64,000 bases of DNA, taken from the NCBI RefSeq assembly GCF_004117935.1, contig NZ_SDOY01000137.1, positions 1 to 64,000 on the forward strand, read 5' to 3'. Below are positions 56,298 through 64,000 of this stretch, piece by piece. Position 1 is the stretch's first letter; every line of letters begins with the position of its first letter. The notes beneath the pieces are model-generated. The model was not told where the DNA came from and did no database searches. It saw nothing but the letters and a program-made list of their open reading frames with translations. The position numbers and the translations under genes were made by a program. This DNA comes from Streptomyces roseicoloratus (GTDB taxonomy: Bacteria > Actinomycetota > Actinomycetes > Streptomycetales > Streptomycetaceae).

Positions 56298-56366
56298 GGG
56301 CAACCCGCCTCGGGAACCCGCCTCGGGAACTCGCCTCGGGAACTCGCCTCGGGAACTCGCTCGGTC
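56298..56366. repeat. tandem CTCGGGAAC repeats
   Basis: Five contiguous copies of the 12-bp unit CGCCTCGGGAAC, differing only in one or two bases, immediately after the LARTG protein gene. A GGCCCAACGCC/GGCGTTGGCC hairpin follows near 56418-56455 and may be the terminator. Confidence 0.85.
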
Positions 56367-56582
56367 GCCCGCCTCCGTGCCCGCTCCTCCTCCGCCCTGC
56401 CGTCAGCCGACCGCGAGGGCCCAACGCCCCCGATCGCGCGGAGGCGTTGGCCGGCCCGCCGGCAACTGGTGATCGACAGGGTCAGGATCCGTGCTTCCTG
56501 TCCTAGGCTGGGGGCGTCGCCACAGCGTCGTTGCGTCGTCCCCAGCACACCGTTCTTCACGTACGGCAGGAGTCCCGCACCC

Positions 56583-57362
56583 ATGGCAGAGCGCAAGCCG
56601 ATCGAATCCTGGCTCACCGACATGGACGGCGTCCTCATCCACGAGGGCGTGCCGATCCCCGGCGCCGACGCGTTCATCACGAAGCTGCGGGACACCGGGA
56701 AGCCTTTCCTGGTCCTTACCAACAACTCCATCTACACCGCCCGCGACCTGCACGCCCGGCTCGCGCGCATGGGCCTGAACGTCCCGGTCGAGAACATCTG
56801 GACCTCGGCGCTCGCCACCGCCAAGTTCCTCGACGACCAGCGCCCCGGCGGCACCGCGTACGTCATCGGCGAGGCCGGTCTCACCACCGCCCTGCACGAC
56901 ATCGGCTACGTGCTCACCGACCACGACCCCGACTACGTGGTCCTCGGCGAGACCCGTACGTACTCCTTCGAGGCCATGACCAAGGCGGTCCGCCTCATCA
57001 ACGCCGGCGCCCGCTTCATCTGCACCAACCCCGACGAGACCGGCCCGTCCCTGGAGGGCCCGCTGCCCGCCACCGGCTCGGTCGCCGCGCTGATCACCAA
57101 GGCGACGGGCAAGGAGCCGTACTTCGCGGGCAAGCCCAACCCGCTGATGATGCGCACCGGTCTGAACGCCATCGGCGCCCACTCCGAGACCAGCGCCATG
57201 ATCGGCGACCGGATGGACACCGACATCCTGGCCGGGCTCGAGGCGGGCATGCAGACCTTCCTCGTGCTGACCGGCCTGACCACCGAGGCCGAGATCGACC
57301 GCTTCCCCTTCCGGCCCTCGAAGGTCGTGAAGTCGATCGCGGACCTCGTCGAGCGCGTCTGA
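56583..57362 (+). CDS. HAD-IIA family hydrolase (NagD-like)
   Basis: Phosphatase of the NagD/HAD-IIA type, 259 residues. Motif I is DMDGVLIHEG, motif II VLTNNS, motif III AGKPNPLMM, and motif IV MIGDRMDTDILAGLEAGM. The C2 cap lies between. NagD enzymes dephosphorylate nucleotides or small sugar phosphates; the exact substrate is open. ATG 56583 (MAERKP) is the family start; the upstream open frame from 56469 lacks support. Confidence 0.93.
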   Translation: MAERKPIESWLTDMDGVLIHEGVPIPGADAFITKLRDTGKPFLVLTNNSIYTARDLHARLARMGLNVPVENIWTSALATAKFLDDQRPGGTAYVIGEAGLTTALHDIGYVLTDHDPDYVVLGETRTYSFEAMTKAVRLINAGARFICTNPDETGPSLEGPLPATGSVAALITKATGKEPYFAGKPNPLMMRTGLNAIGAHSETSAMIGDRMDTDILAGLEAGMQTFLVLTGLTTEAEIDRFPFRPSKVVKSIADLVERV

Positions 57363-57395
57363 CGCAGACGCGGACACAGGCGCAGACGCGGACGC

Positions 57396-57512
57396 GGACC
57401 GGATCCGGTCCGCTCCCGCTCCCGGATCCGGTCCGCTCCGGATCCGCTCCGGATCCGATCCGCTCCGGATCCGGTCCGCTCCGGATCCGGAGCGGACCAG
57501 GTTCGATCCGCT
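57396..57512. repeat. palindromic GGATCCGGTCCGCTCC tandem repeats
   Basis: Six to seven units of about 16 bp, each containing GGATCC or GGATCCG and AGCGGA/TCCGCT half-sites. The last unit is inverted, so the array can fold on itself. It lies between the HAD gene and the following secreted-protein gene. Confidence 0.85.
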
Positions 57513-57602
57513 CCTGAAACCGCAGGTGAGGGCCACGATCGGCCCCCCTGCGGATGCGGACGAGCCCGAACCGGGTGACCCTGCCAGTATCAGGAGGTCA
57601 CC

Positions 57603-58250
57603 ATGAGTTCAGGTCCCATCGCTCTCCGTGCCGCCGGGGCGGCCGTGGCCCTGGTGCTCGCGCCCGCCGCGGGCACCGCCCTCGCCCACGACGGCGTCCA
57701 GGCCACCGTCGCCCCAGCCACGGCCGCGCCCGGCGCCGACATCGACGTGCACGTCACGGGCTGCAAGGGCGCGACCGGCGCCGCCAGGTCGCAGGCGTTC
57801 GTCGCGGACGCCGAGCTCACGGGCCCGGAGGGCGGGAAGAAGGGCCGGCTGACCGGTGACACGACCCTGAAGTCGGGACTCGAGGACGGCACGTACAAGG
57901 TCAGCGTGACCTGCGACGGCCACGACCACCACGACGTCGGCAGCGTCCGTGTGCGCCGCCACCACGAGCCGACCCACAAGCCGAGCCACCCGCCCACGAA
58001 CAAGCCGAGCCACGAGCCCGCCCGGAAGCCCACCCAGCACGCCTCCCCGGTCGCCCCCGTCCACGCGGGTGGCGGCGGTACGGCCGCCTACGCCGCGCCT
58101 GCGGCGCCCGGCATGGCGCAGACCGCGGGCGAGGCCGGCCTCGGCACCCCGTACACCCTCATGGGTCTCGGCATGGCCGCCGTCGCCGCGGTCGCCGTCG
58201 CCCTCCGCAGCGCCCGGCGCCGGAGCGGCGCGGGCCAGGGCGCGGACTGA
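57603..58250 (+). CDS. secreted, C-terminally anchored protein
   Basis: 215 residues. Signal peptide (LRAAGAAVALVLAPAAGTALAHDG), then a small beta domain with two Cys (GCKGATG ... VTCDGHDHHDVG, likely disulfide-bonded), a Pro/Lys/His linker (THKPSHPPTNKPSHEPARKP), and a C-terminal helix TLMGLGMAAVAAVAVALRSARRR. No clear LPxTG or LAxTG precedes that helix. It starts after AGGAGGTC and is 4 bp from the class F sortase gene, so both are probably one operon. Similar gene pairs recur in Streptomyces. Confidence 0.8.
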   Translation: MSSGPIALRAAGAAVALVLAPAAGTALAHDGVQATVAPATAAPGADIDVHVTGCKGATGAARSQAFVADAELTGPEGGKKGRLTGDTTLKSGLEDGTYKVSVTCDGHDHHDVGSVRVRRHHEPTHKPSHPPTNKPSHEPARKPTQHASPVAPVHAGGGGTAAYAAPAAPGMAQTAGEAGLGTPYTLMGLGMAAVAAVAVALRSARRRSGAGQGAD

Positions 58251-58254
58251 CCGG

Positions 58255-58914
58255 ATGTCCTCCGGGCGCGCCCTGACGGGCACGGCCTGGGCCGTGCTGG
58301 TGCTCGGACTGTGGGTCTGGGGCAGGGACGCCGCCGAGGTGCCCCTCGGCAGCTCGGCGCCGATCACCGGCGACATCGCCGCCGTCGGCCGCCCGCTCGG
58401 CGAGCCGCTGCCGCCGGAGCACGACCCGGTGGGGGCCGCCGAACCGCGCCGGGTGGAAGTCCCGTCGCTCGGGATCTCGGCGCCCGTGGTGGCGCGGGGC
58501 CTGGACGGGGACGGGGCGATCGACCCGCCGCCGTACGACATGCCGCACACCGTCGGCTGGTACGGCTCCGGCCCGCGACCCGGCGCCTCGGGGGCCGCGC
58601 TCCTGGTCGGCCACGTCGACACGGACACCCGCCCGGCCGTCTTCTACGGGCTGAGCGCGGTGCGGCCCGGTGCGGCGGTGACCGTGACCCGTTCGGACGG
58701 AAGCGTCGTGGAATTCACGGTCGACGACGTGCAGGTCCTTCCCAGGGACGGTTTCGACGCCCGGAAGGCCTATGGCCCGCGCCGCCCGGGCCGGTCCGAA
58801 CTGCGGCTGATCACCTGCGGCGGCAGCTTCGACCGCGAGGCGGGCGCGTACACGGCGAACGTGGTGGTCTCGGCGTATCTGACGGGGGCGAAGGGCATGG
58901 CGGCGGGGCGCTGA
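58255..58914 (+). CDS. class F sortase
   Basis: 219 residues. N-terminal membrane helix (LTGTAWAVLVLGLWVWG), then a short sortase barrel: VEVPSLGISAPVVARGLDGDG, catalytic His in ALLVGHVDTDTRPAVFYGLSAV, and Cys in LRLITCGGSFDREAGAYTANVVV. Class F sortases of actinobacteria are small and have poorly known substrates. It lies 4 bp after the secreted-protein gene and is presumably co-transcribed with it. ATG 58255 has no close competitor. Confidence 0.9.
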   Translation: MSSGRALTGTAWAVLVLGLWVWGRDAAEVPLGSSAPITGDIAAVGRPLGEPLPPEHDPVGAAEPRRVEVPSLGISAPVVARGLDGDGAIDPPPYDMPHTVGWYGSGPRPGASGAALLVGHVDTDTRPAVFYGLSAVRPGAAVTVTRSDGSVVEFTVDDVQVLPRDGFDARKAYGPRRPGRSELRLITCGGSFDREAGAYTANVVVSAYLTGAKGMAAGR

Positions 58915-59084
58915 CCGCGGAGCGCACGTCACGAGCAGCGCGCGCAGCCCATGAGCGCATGCAGCCCAGCCCCAGCAGGGCATGCGGCGTATGCAGGGCA
59001 TGCCGGGCATCCGGGCATACAGGCCATACAGGTCATGCAGGGCAAGCGCGGCAAGCCGAGGAATCCCGTACGACGGAAACACGA
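58915..59084. repeat. GCATGC-rich repeats after the class F sortase gene
   Basis: The gap contains ten or more GCATGC/GGGCATAC/CAGGGCATG variants between about 58945 and 59045. There is no gene. A strong terminator follows. Confidence 0.6.
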
Positions 59085-59118
59085 CCGAGGCCCTTCACCT
59101 GATGGTGAAGGGCCTCGG
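59085..59118. terminator. terminator between class F sortase and tRNA-Lys
   Basis: CCGAGGCCCTTCACC (59085-59099) and its reverse complement (59104-59118) form a 15-bp stem with loop TGAT. It can end both the sortase transcript and the minus-strand tRNA transcript. Confidence 0.85.
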
Positions 59119-59127
59119 CCTTCGCGT

Positions 59128-59201
59128 GCGCCGCCAGGGACTCGAACCCCGGACCCGCTGATTAAGAGTCAGCTGCTCTAACCAACTGAGCTAGCGGCGC
59201 C
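59128..59201 (-). tRNA. tRNA-Lys (anticodon CUU)
   Basis: Minus strand. The acceptor GCGCCGC/GCGGCGC closes with A. D-arm TAGCTCAGTTGGTTAGAGC, anticodon stem-loop CTGAC TCTTAAT CAG with CTT, T-arm CCGGGGTTCGAGTCCCTGG. CCA is not encoded. Confidence 0.96.
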
Positions 59202-59392
59202 TGCTGACCTGCATAACTTTACAGCACTCCCGAGGGTGCTCCTGACCATTTACCGTCCCGATCACGCTCCGCCCGGCCTGTCGGATGGTCGTATTGACCC
59301 TTCGATCCGTCAAAATGCGACTTGTCCGGACAGTTGAGACACTGACGCCCGTGCCAGAGCGAAAAGATCTTGACGAGTGTGGAGGGGAACAC

Positions 59393-60922
59393 ATGAGTGT
59401 GCCGGTCTTCGAAGAAGTCGAGCCAGCGGCGGACTGCGGCTGCCCGGGCTGCGCCCAGCGGCGCCGCGACCTCGCACTGGGGCTCCCGGTCCGGGCGGGC
59501 GGCCACCCCGCCGCGCACGGAGCCCGGCGCGCACTGGTCCTCGTGACCGCGGCGGGCGTGGTCCTGGGCGGCGGCACGGGCGTGGCCGGCGCGCTGCCGT
59601 CCGACCCGGCGGCGGACTCGGCGGCAGGCCCGCCGATGGTCGATCCGATGGTCGATCCGATGGTCGACCTGGCGGTCGATCCGGTGGTGGATCCGGCGGT
59701 CGATCCGGTGGCGGATCCGGTGGCCGATCCGGCGGAGGATGCCGCGCCCGCCTCCCTGCCCGACGCGTCGGCCGACCCCGCGGCAGGCGCGGTCGGCGTC
59801 GACCGGGCCCTCACCGGGCCGGACCCCGAGACCCCGCAGGGCGGCCGGGGGCCGCTGCACGGCGCACCCGGTCCCGGCTCGGCGCCCTCGCCCGGCGCGA
59901 CCCCGACGACCAGTCAGATCTCCGTCGACTCCCTGCGCAAGAGCACCCGCGCCGAGATCATCAACCGCGCGAAGACCTGGGTCACGGCCGGCGTCCCGTA
60001 CTCGATGGAGCGCTACTGGGCCGACGGCTACCGCCAGGACTGCTCCGGCTACATCTCCATGGCCTGGAACCTCCGCTCCAACGAGTGGACCGGCAGCCTG
60101 GACCGCTTCGCCGACCGGATCGACCGCGCCGAACTCCAGCCCGGCGACATCCTGCTCTTCCACAACCCGGCCAATCCGACGCGCGGCTCGCACGTGACGA
60201 TCTTCGGCGGCTGGACCGACTACACCCACACCTCCTACATCGCGTACGAGCAGACCAAGCCGCGCACGCGGAAGCAGGCCACGCCGCTCGCGTACTGGGA
60301 GAACTCCGACCGCTACCTCGCCTACCGCTACAAGGGCGTGATCAGCGGCGTCAACGGCGAGGGAGCCGGGAACGCCGGCGCCGGCGCGGTGGCGCCCCCG
60401 TATCCCGGAACGGCGAAGTTCGGACCCGGCGCCAACAACGCCTACGTCACGCAGCTCGGGCAGCTGCTCGTCGCGCGCGGCGGCAAGAAGTTCTACAGCA
60501 AGGGCCCGGGCCCGCGCTGGGGCGAGGCGGACCGCCGGGCGACCCAGGCCTTCCAGCTCGCCCAGGGCTGGAAGGGCAAGGAGGCGGACGGGCTGCCGGG
60601 GCCGCACACGTGGAAGCTGCTCGTGAGCGGTCAGGGCAGGAGCATCGGCGGTTCGAGTGGTTCGGGCGGGTCGAGCGCATCTGCGAGCGGGTTCCCCGGG
60701 CGTGGCTACTTCCGTCCGGGCCAATCCAACGCATATGTGGAGAAGCTGGGCAAACAACTGGTGAAGCGGGGCTTCGGCAAGCACTACGTGTCGGGCCCCG
60801 GTCCGCGGTGGACGGAGGCGGACCGCCGCAACGTCGAGGCCTTCCAGCGGGCCCAGGGCTGGCGCGGCGGTGCGGCCGACGGCTACCCGGGTCCGGAGAC
60901 CTGGCGGCGCCTTTTCCGATGA
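59393..60922 (+). CDS. NlpC/P60-type hydrolase with two peptidoglycan-binding domains
   Basis: 509 residues from ATG 59393 (GGAGGGGAAC upstream). The N-terminus has a CGCPGC pair, a single hydrophobic helix (ALVLVTAAGVVLGGGTGVAGALP) acting as signal or anchor, then a VDPMVDP-like repeat and Pro/Ala linker. An NlpC/P60-type cysteine peptidase domain follows (RAKTWVTAGVPYSMERYW, nucleophile in YRQDCSGYISMAWNL, His in GSHVTIFGGW). Two C-terminal PG-binding domains share GPGPRWTEADRRNVEAFQRAQGW. It likely cleaves peptidoglycan stem peptides during growth. Confidence 0.9.
   Translation: MSVPVFEEVEPAADCGCPGCAQRRRDLALGLPVRAGGHPAAHGARRALVLVTAAGVVLGGGTGVAGALPSDPAADSAAGPPMVDPMVDPMVDLAVDPVVDPAVDPVADPVADPAEDAAPASLPDASADPAAGAVGVDRALTGPDPETPQGGRGPLHGAPGPGSAPSPGATPTTSQISVDSLRKSTRAEIINRAKTWVTAGVPYSMERYWADGYRQDCSGYISMAWNLRSNEWTGSLDRFADRIDRAELQPGDILLFHNPANPTRGSHVTIFGGWTDYTHTSYIAYEQTKPRTRKQATPLAYWENSDRYLAYRYKGVISGVNGEGAGNAGAGAVAPPYPGTAKFGPGANNAYVTQLGQLLVARGGKKFYSKGPGPRWGEADRRATQAFQLAQGWKGKEADGLPGPHTWKLLVSGQGRSIGGSSGSGGSSASASGFPGRGYFRPGQSNAYVEKLGKQLVKRGFGKHYVSGPGPRWTEADRRNVEAFQRAQGWRGGAADGYPGPETWRRLFR
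59634..59745 (+). repeat. GATCCGGTGGTC coding repeats
   Basis: Nine to ten units of 9-12 bp based on GATCC(G/A)(A/G)TGGTC, encoding VDPMVDPMVDLAVDPVVDP. The GATCCGG core resembles the noncoding repeats at 24355 and 57396. Confidence 0.8.
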
Positions 60923-60945
60923 CCCCGAGAACATGAGGTGACCGA

Positions 60946-63558
60946 ATGACGGCATCGACCCCGACCCCGCCGGACTCCGGCGCGGCCGCCAGCCGCGACG
61001 CGGCCCGCACCGCCCGCCGCCTCACCGACGGCCGCCTACGCCCCGCCACCCCACCGGGCCCGACACCGCCCCCGTCACCGACACCGCCCCCGTCACTCAC
61101 TCCGGCATCGACTCCGCCGCCGACCTCGGCCCTCGCGCCGTCCCCGGCATCGACCCCGTCACCGGCTCCGGCGTCGACCTCCTCCACCCCGGCTCCGGCG
61201 TCGACTCCCTCGGCGCCGGCCCCGGCTCCGGCCTCCGCCTCGGCCTCGGTCTCGGCACCGGCTCCCGCGCGACCGTCGACGCCCAGCGCTGCTGCGGCGC
61301 CGGGCGGCGGCACGGGCGGGCAGGGCGGCGCGAGCGCCCCGGGCGCACCGGCCGCCTCGACCGCTCCGGGCGCACCCGGCGCATCGACCGTCCCGGTCAC
61401 CCCGGCTTCGCCGGGTGGTCCCGCACCGTCGTCCACCGCTGCGGCGAAGGGCGCCGCGGGCACACCGAGTGCTCCGGGCACGAGAACCACTGTCGGCCCG
61501 GTCGACCCTTCCGCCCGCCCGGCCACTACGGGAAGCACGGCGAGCCCGGCCGGCCCCCGAACCCCGGCCCCCGACGTCGCGCACAGCACGCAGGCGCCCG
61601 CCAACACCCCGGAGCCCGCCCACACCCAGGGGCCCGTCAGCACCCCGACGCCCCCCAGCACGCGGACGGCCGCCCCCAGCACCCCCAACACCCCGGGCAC
61701 CCCCATCACGCCAACCGCCGGTCCGGCCACCACGCCGCCCGCCACCACACCGCCCGCCACCACGCCGCCCGCCACCACCCCGACCTCCGCAACCTCCACG
61801 GCTGCCGCACCGCACGCCACGGCAGAGCCGCGCCGCCCTGGCTCTGCGTCAGCCACCGGCGGTCAGGGCGCAGTTGCCGCTTCCCCCAAGCCGGGTTCCG
61901 TCCAGGGGGCGACCAGCTCCACCGTCGCCCAAGGTGCCGTCACCGCGAAGGCAGGTGGCCAGGGCGCCTCGTCCTCCGTCCCTGGCGGTCTCCCTTCGGC
62001 CGGGCTCGCGCGGCCCGGCGGGCGTGACGCCGGGGCGGAGACGGGTGGCGGGGTGGACCTCGGGTGGATCGCCGGAGGACGGGGCGAGCCCGTCGCCGTT
62101 CCCTCCGCGGCCGACGCCGGGGAGAAGGCAGCCGCCCCTCAGAACGCCGGCGGCAACCGCGGTGCCGCCCCCGCCCCCGCCTCCGCCACCTCCGCCGCCC
62201 CCGCCGCCCCCGCCGCGCCCGCGTCCGCCGCGCCCGCCGGCAGCACCGCGCGGCGGCGGACCGTCATCGGGACCGAGAGCACCGGGTCCATCCCGGTGCA
62301 CCTGCTCTTCCGCGACGAGCCGGCCGCCGGGTCCACGGCCGCGGACGACGGCGGCCCCGACACGGTCCCCGTCCCCATCCCCGGCGCAGGCACAGGCACA
62401 GGCAGGAACGCCTCGCTCTCGGGCAAGAACGGCACGGGCACCGGCGCGAAGAACGCCAAGCCCGGCTGCAAGCCCGGCTGCAAGCCCGGTGGCGAGCCCG
62501 GTGCCAAGCCCGGCGGCAGGACCGGTGCCAAGCCCGGCGGCAAGACGGCCCCCACCGCCTCGGCCACGCCCGCCGCCTCGGCCACCCCCGCCATCCCCGC
62601 GCCCACCCGCCCCGCCCCCACGTCCCCCTCCGCCCGTCCCGCGCCCACCGCCGACCCCAAGCTGGTCGAGCGGCCCGGGCCGGTGCTGCCGGGGTGGGTC
62701 GGGGTCGCCGGGGGAGCGCTCGCGTTCGCGTGGTGCGCGGCGCTCGTGTGGTGGACGGGCGTGGTGCCCGAGGAGGCCGCACGGATGCTGCGCCTGCCCT
62801 CGCGGCCGTACGAGGGCATCCACCTCGGCCAGTGGGCGCTGCTCGCGCTCGGCGTCCTCCTCACGCTCTTCTTCGTGGGGGGTCTCGGCCGCGGCCGGGT
62901 CGGTTACGCCCTGGTCCTCACGCTCTTCGGCGACTACCGCGGCACCGTCCGCCGTACCGGCCTGCTCTGGGTGAGCCCGCTGCTGCTGCGCCGCCGGGTG
63001 GACGTACGGCTGCGGCACTGGCGCAGCGAGCCGCTGTCCGCGGTGGACGCGAAGGGCACGGCGCTGAACGTCGTGGTGCTGGTCGTGTGGCGGGTCCGGG
63101 ACACCGTGCGGGCGGCCCTCGGGGTCGACCGGCACGAGGAGTACCTCCGCGAGCAGGTGGAGGCGGCGATGGCCCGGGTGCTCTCGCAGCTTCCGGCGGA
63201 CGCGTTCCACGAGGACGCGCCGACCCTGCGCGACGCGGAGGCGGTCGGCGAGGCGCTGACCCGGATGCTGTCGGCGGAGTGCGCACCGGTCGGCATCGAC
63301 GTGTTCTCGGCGCAGCCGACCCGCATCGAGTACGCGCCCGAGGTGGCCGCGGCGATGCAGCGCCGCCGGATCGCGGCGATCGACGCCAAGCACCGGGACA
63401 GCGTCCTCACCTCGGTCGTGGACGCGGTGGACGACGTGGTCCACCGGCTGACCTCCCGTGGTCTCGTCGAGCTGGACGACTACGAGCGGAAGGCCCTGGT
63501 GAAGGACCTGACGGTGGCGTTCTACACCGGGCGTACGGCTCCGGGCGAGGGCGCCTGA
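60946..63558 (+). CDS. SPFH/band 7 domain protein with long disordered N-terminus
   Basis: 870 residues. The first 560 or so are Ala/Pro/Ser/Thr/Gly-rich and without cysteines except a KPGCKPGCKPG cluster near 505. Then two hydrophobic helices (GWVGVAGGALAFAWCAALVWW; WALLALGVLLTLFFVGGLG) and an SPFH/prohibitin-like domain (YALVLTLFGDYRGTVRRTGLLWVSPLL, GTALNVVVLVVWRVRDTVRAALGV, QVEAAMARVLSQLPADAF). It ends with a helix of prohibitin type. Likely a membrane-microdomain scaffold. ATG 60946 is close to the previous gene's stop (24 bp). Confidence 0.85.
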   Translation: MTASTPTPPDSGAAASRDAARTARRLTDGRLRPATPPGPTPPPSPTPPPSLTPASTPPPTSALAPSPASTPSPAPASTSSTPAPASTPSAPAPAPASASASVSAPAPARPSTPSAAAAPGGGTGGQGGASAPGAPAASTAPGAPGASTVPVTPASPGGPAPSSTAAAKGAAGTPSAPGTRTTVGPVDPSARPATTGSTASPAGPRTPAPDVAHSTQAPANTPEPAHTQGPVSTPTPPSTRTAAPSTPNTPGTPITPTAGPATTPPATTPPATTPPATTPTSATSTAAAPHATAEPRRPGSASATGGQGAVAASPKPGSVQGATSSTVAQGAVTAKAGGQGASSSVPGGLPSAGLARPGGRDAGAETGGGVDLGWIAGGRGEPVAVPSAADAGEKAAAPQNAGGNRGAAPAPASATSAAPAAPAAPASAAPAGSTARRRTVIGTESTGSIPVHLLFRDEPAAGSTAADDGGPDTVPVPIPGAGTGTGRNASLSGKNGTGTGAKNAKPGCKPGCKPGGEPGAKPGGRTGAKPGGKTAPTASATPAASATPAIPAPTRPAPTSPSARPAPTADPKLVERPGPVLPGWVGVAGGALAFAWCAALVWWTGVVPEEAARMLRLPSRPYEGIHLGQWALLALGVLLTLFFVGGLGRGRVGYALVLTLFGDYRGTVRRTGLLWVSPLLLRRRVDVRLRHWRSEPLSAVDAKGTALNVVVLVVWRVRDTVRAALGVDRHEEYLREQVEAAMARVLSQLPADAFHEDAPTLRDAEAVGEALTRMLSAECAPVGIDVFSAQPTRIEYAPEVAAAMQRRRIAAIDAKHRDSVLTSVVDAVDDVVHRLTSRGLVELDDYERKALVKDLTVAFYTGRTAPGEGA

Positions 63559-63619
63559 CACGCCGCCGCCGACTTTGCCGTTGGTATGGACATGGCCAAC
63601 TTCCCTCCCTACTTTGGAA

Positions 63620-63635
63620 CTTGGTCTAGACCGGA
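63620..63635. promoter_or_regulatory. DasR operator (dre) of the LPMO gene
   Basis: CTTGGTCTAGACCGGA: the central ten bases GGTCTAGACC are identical to the DasR consensus core; the outer bases differ. It lies about 140 bp upstream of a chitin-active LPMO gene, a classic DasR target class. Confidence 0.85.
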
Positions 63636-63650
63636 GTCATCGCACCCTCG

Positions 63651-63676
63651 CGTCATGGCGCCCTCGCGCCATGACG
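63651..63676 (+). promoter_or_regulatory. stem-loop in the LPMO 5' region
   Basis: CGTCATGGCGC and its exact reverse complement are separated by 4 nt. It is located between the DasR site and the start codon, so it could be an mRNA 5' stabiliser, an attenuator or a second operator. Confidence 0.6.
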
Positions 63677-63775
63677 TCACGGCGCCCCTTCGTACCACCG
63701 CGCCACCGCACCACCGACCACGCACGCGTGCAGCACAGCCCACAGAACACCCCCACGTTCTCCTGGAGCGACAGC

Positions 63776-64000
63776 ATGCGCAGAAGGACCCGCATAGAGC
63801 CGCACGGAAAGACGCCCAAGAAGATCCACAGAACGGCCGGAGTGGCGGCCGTGACGCTCGGCGTCGCGGCGGCCTCCCTCCTCGCCACGACCAGCGCGAG
63901 CAGCCACGGCTACACCGACTCGCCGATCAGCCGGCAGAAGCTCTGCGCCAACCGCACCGTGAGCAACTGCGGCGACATCCAGTGGGAGCCGCAGTCGGTC
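63776..64000 (+). CDS. AA10 lytic polysaccharide monooxygenase (chitin-active), 3' end outside window
   Basis: First 75 codons of a copper LPMO; the frame is open at the window edge. The long basic signal peptide (RRRTRIEPHGKTPKKIHRTA, then AAVTLGVAAASLLATTSASS) ends just before His44, the N-terminal copper ligand of the mature enzyme (HGYTDSPISRQKLCANRTVSNCG). The two Cys match the usual disulfide. AA10 enzymes cleave crystalline chitin oxidatively; DasR control upstream and the nag transport genes in the window support chitin as substrate. Confidence 0.92.
   Translation, partial: MRRRTRIEPHGKTPKKIHRTAGVAAVTLGVAAASLLATTSASSHGYTDSPISRQKLCANRTVSNCGDIQWEPQSV

Larger units (their letters stand above)
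63559..63775. other. promoter and 5' UTR of the LPMO gene
   Basis: About 215 bp between the SPFH gene and the LPMO start. It contains a DasR site (63620-63635) and a perfect stem-loop (63651-63676), then a CA-rich unstructured stretch and GGAG ahead of ATG 63776. Confidence 0.6.

Noticed and set aside
59205-59392. ydaO-type c-di-AMP riboswitch upstream of the NlpC/P60 gene
   Set aside because: Expected for many Streptomyces wall hydrolases, but its conserved blocks are not present here.
63637-63907. minus-strand ORFs opposite the LPMO start
   Set aside because: They overlap the LPMO signal peptide and its regulatory region and show no domain or ribosome-binding site.

Overview
The window is a 64 kb piece of a Streptomyces (or very close actinomycete) chromosome. 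The evidence is very high GC with strong third-position bias, GTG starts, DasR operators, a mec-cysO-cysM sulfur set, class E and F sortases, a putative cysteine leader peptide, and a gene order (pncA, pncB, clpS, DUF2017, nagE1/nagE2/nagF, rph, rdgB, bcp) that I recall from the core chromosome of S. coelicolor. No plasmid, prophage, integrase, transposase or CRISPR array was seen.

Layout. 1-5.5 kb: two RDD membrane proteins and a secreted M6 (InhA-type) metalloprotease. 5.5-9 kb: NAD salvage genes pncA and pncB, the latter behind a long palindrome, then clpS-DUF2017. 9-15.7 kb: an amino-acid permease, then the CysO sulfur-carrier route to cysteine (mec, cysO, cysM). This route is interrupted by a cobalamin riboswitch with a btuF-btuC-btuD-type importer and by a small leader ORF rich in Cys codons near its end. 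15.9-24.4 kb: a membrane-anchored PemK/MazF-like protein, an MBL-fold hydrolase, the N-acetylglucosamine PTS genes nagE2, nagE1 and nagF with three DasR sites, rph, a lipoprotein, rdgB, tRNA-Leu(UAG), bcp, a DUF3618 protein and an orphan GroES-like gene. 24.5-30.6 kb: a guanidine-III riboswitch in front of a SugE/Gdx-type SMR exporter, a class A penicillin-binding protein, a DUF445 protein and two unknown proteins.

30.7-43.1 kb is an accessory island made of two convergent operons. The plus-strand operon encodes a Vsr-type endonuclease, an HTH-GHKL ATPase fusion and two unrecognised proteins. The minus-strand operon encodes a MORC/MutL-like GHKL ATPase, a PD-(D/E)XK protein, a Z1-domain helicase-like ATPase, a cytosine methyltransferase homologue lacking its catalytic cysteine, and an intact cytosine methyltransferase. 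Parts of this set match restriction-modification neighbourhoods with MORC-like ATPases. The fused second ATPase, the altered second methyltransferase and the two unknown genes may make it a distinct defence system.

43.2-64 kb: a SEC-C protein, a class E sortase, an MFS exporter with a divergent HxlR regulator and paired operators, DUF6412 and a short YidC homologue, an FAH-family hydrolase, an LPDTG-anchored repeat protein, a UPF0303 protein, a Gfo/Idh oxidoreductase with a divergent ROK regulator around a perfect operator, an LARTG surface protein, a NagD-like HAD phosphatase, a secreted protein with a class F sortase, tRNA-Lys, an NlpC/P60-PG-binding hydrolase, an SPFH protein with a very long disordered N-terminus, and the start of a DasR-linked AA10 chitin LPMO cut by the window edge.

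Recurring themes are aminosugar use under DasR (nag genes plus LPMO), cell-envelope and sortase biology, many leaderless promoters with a -10 box exactly 6 nt before the start codon, and an unusual density of GC-rich minisatellites in gaps and inside genes.
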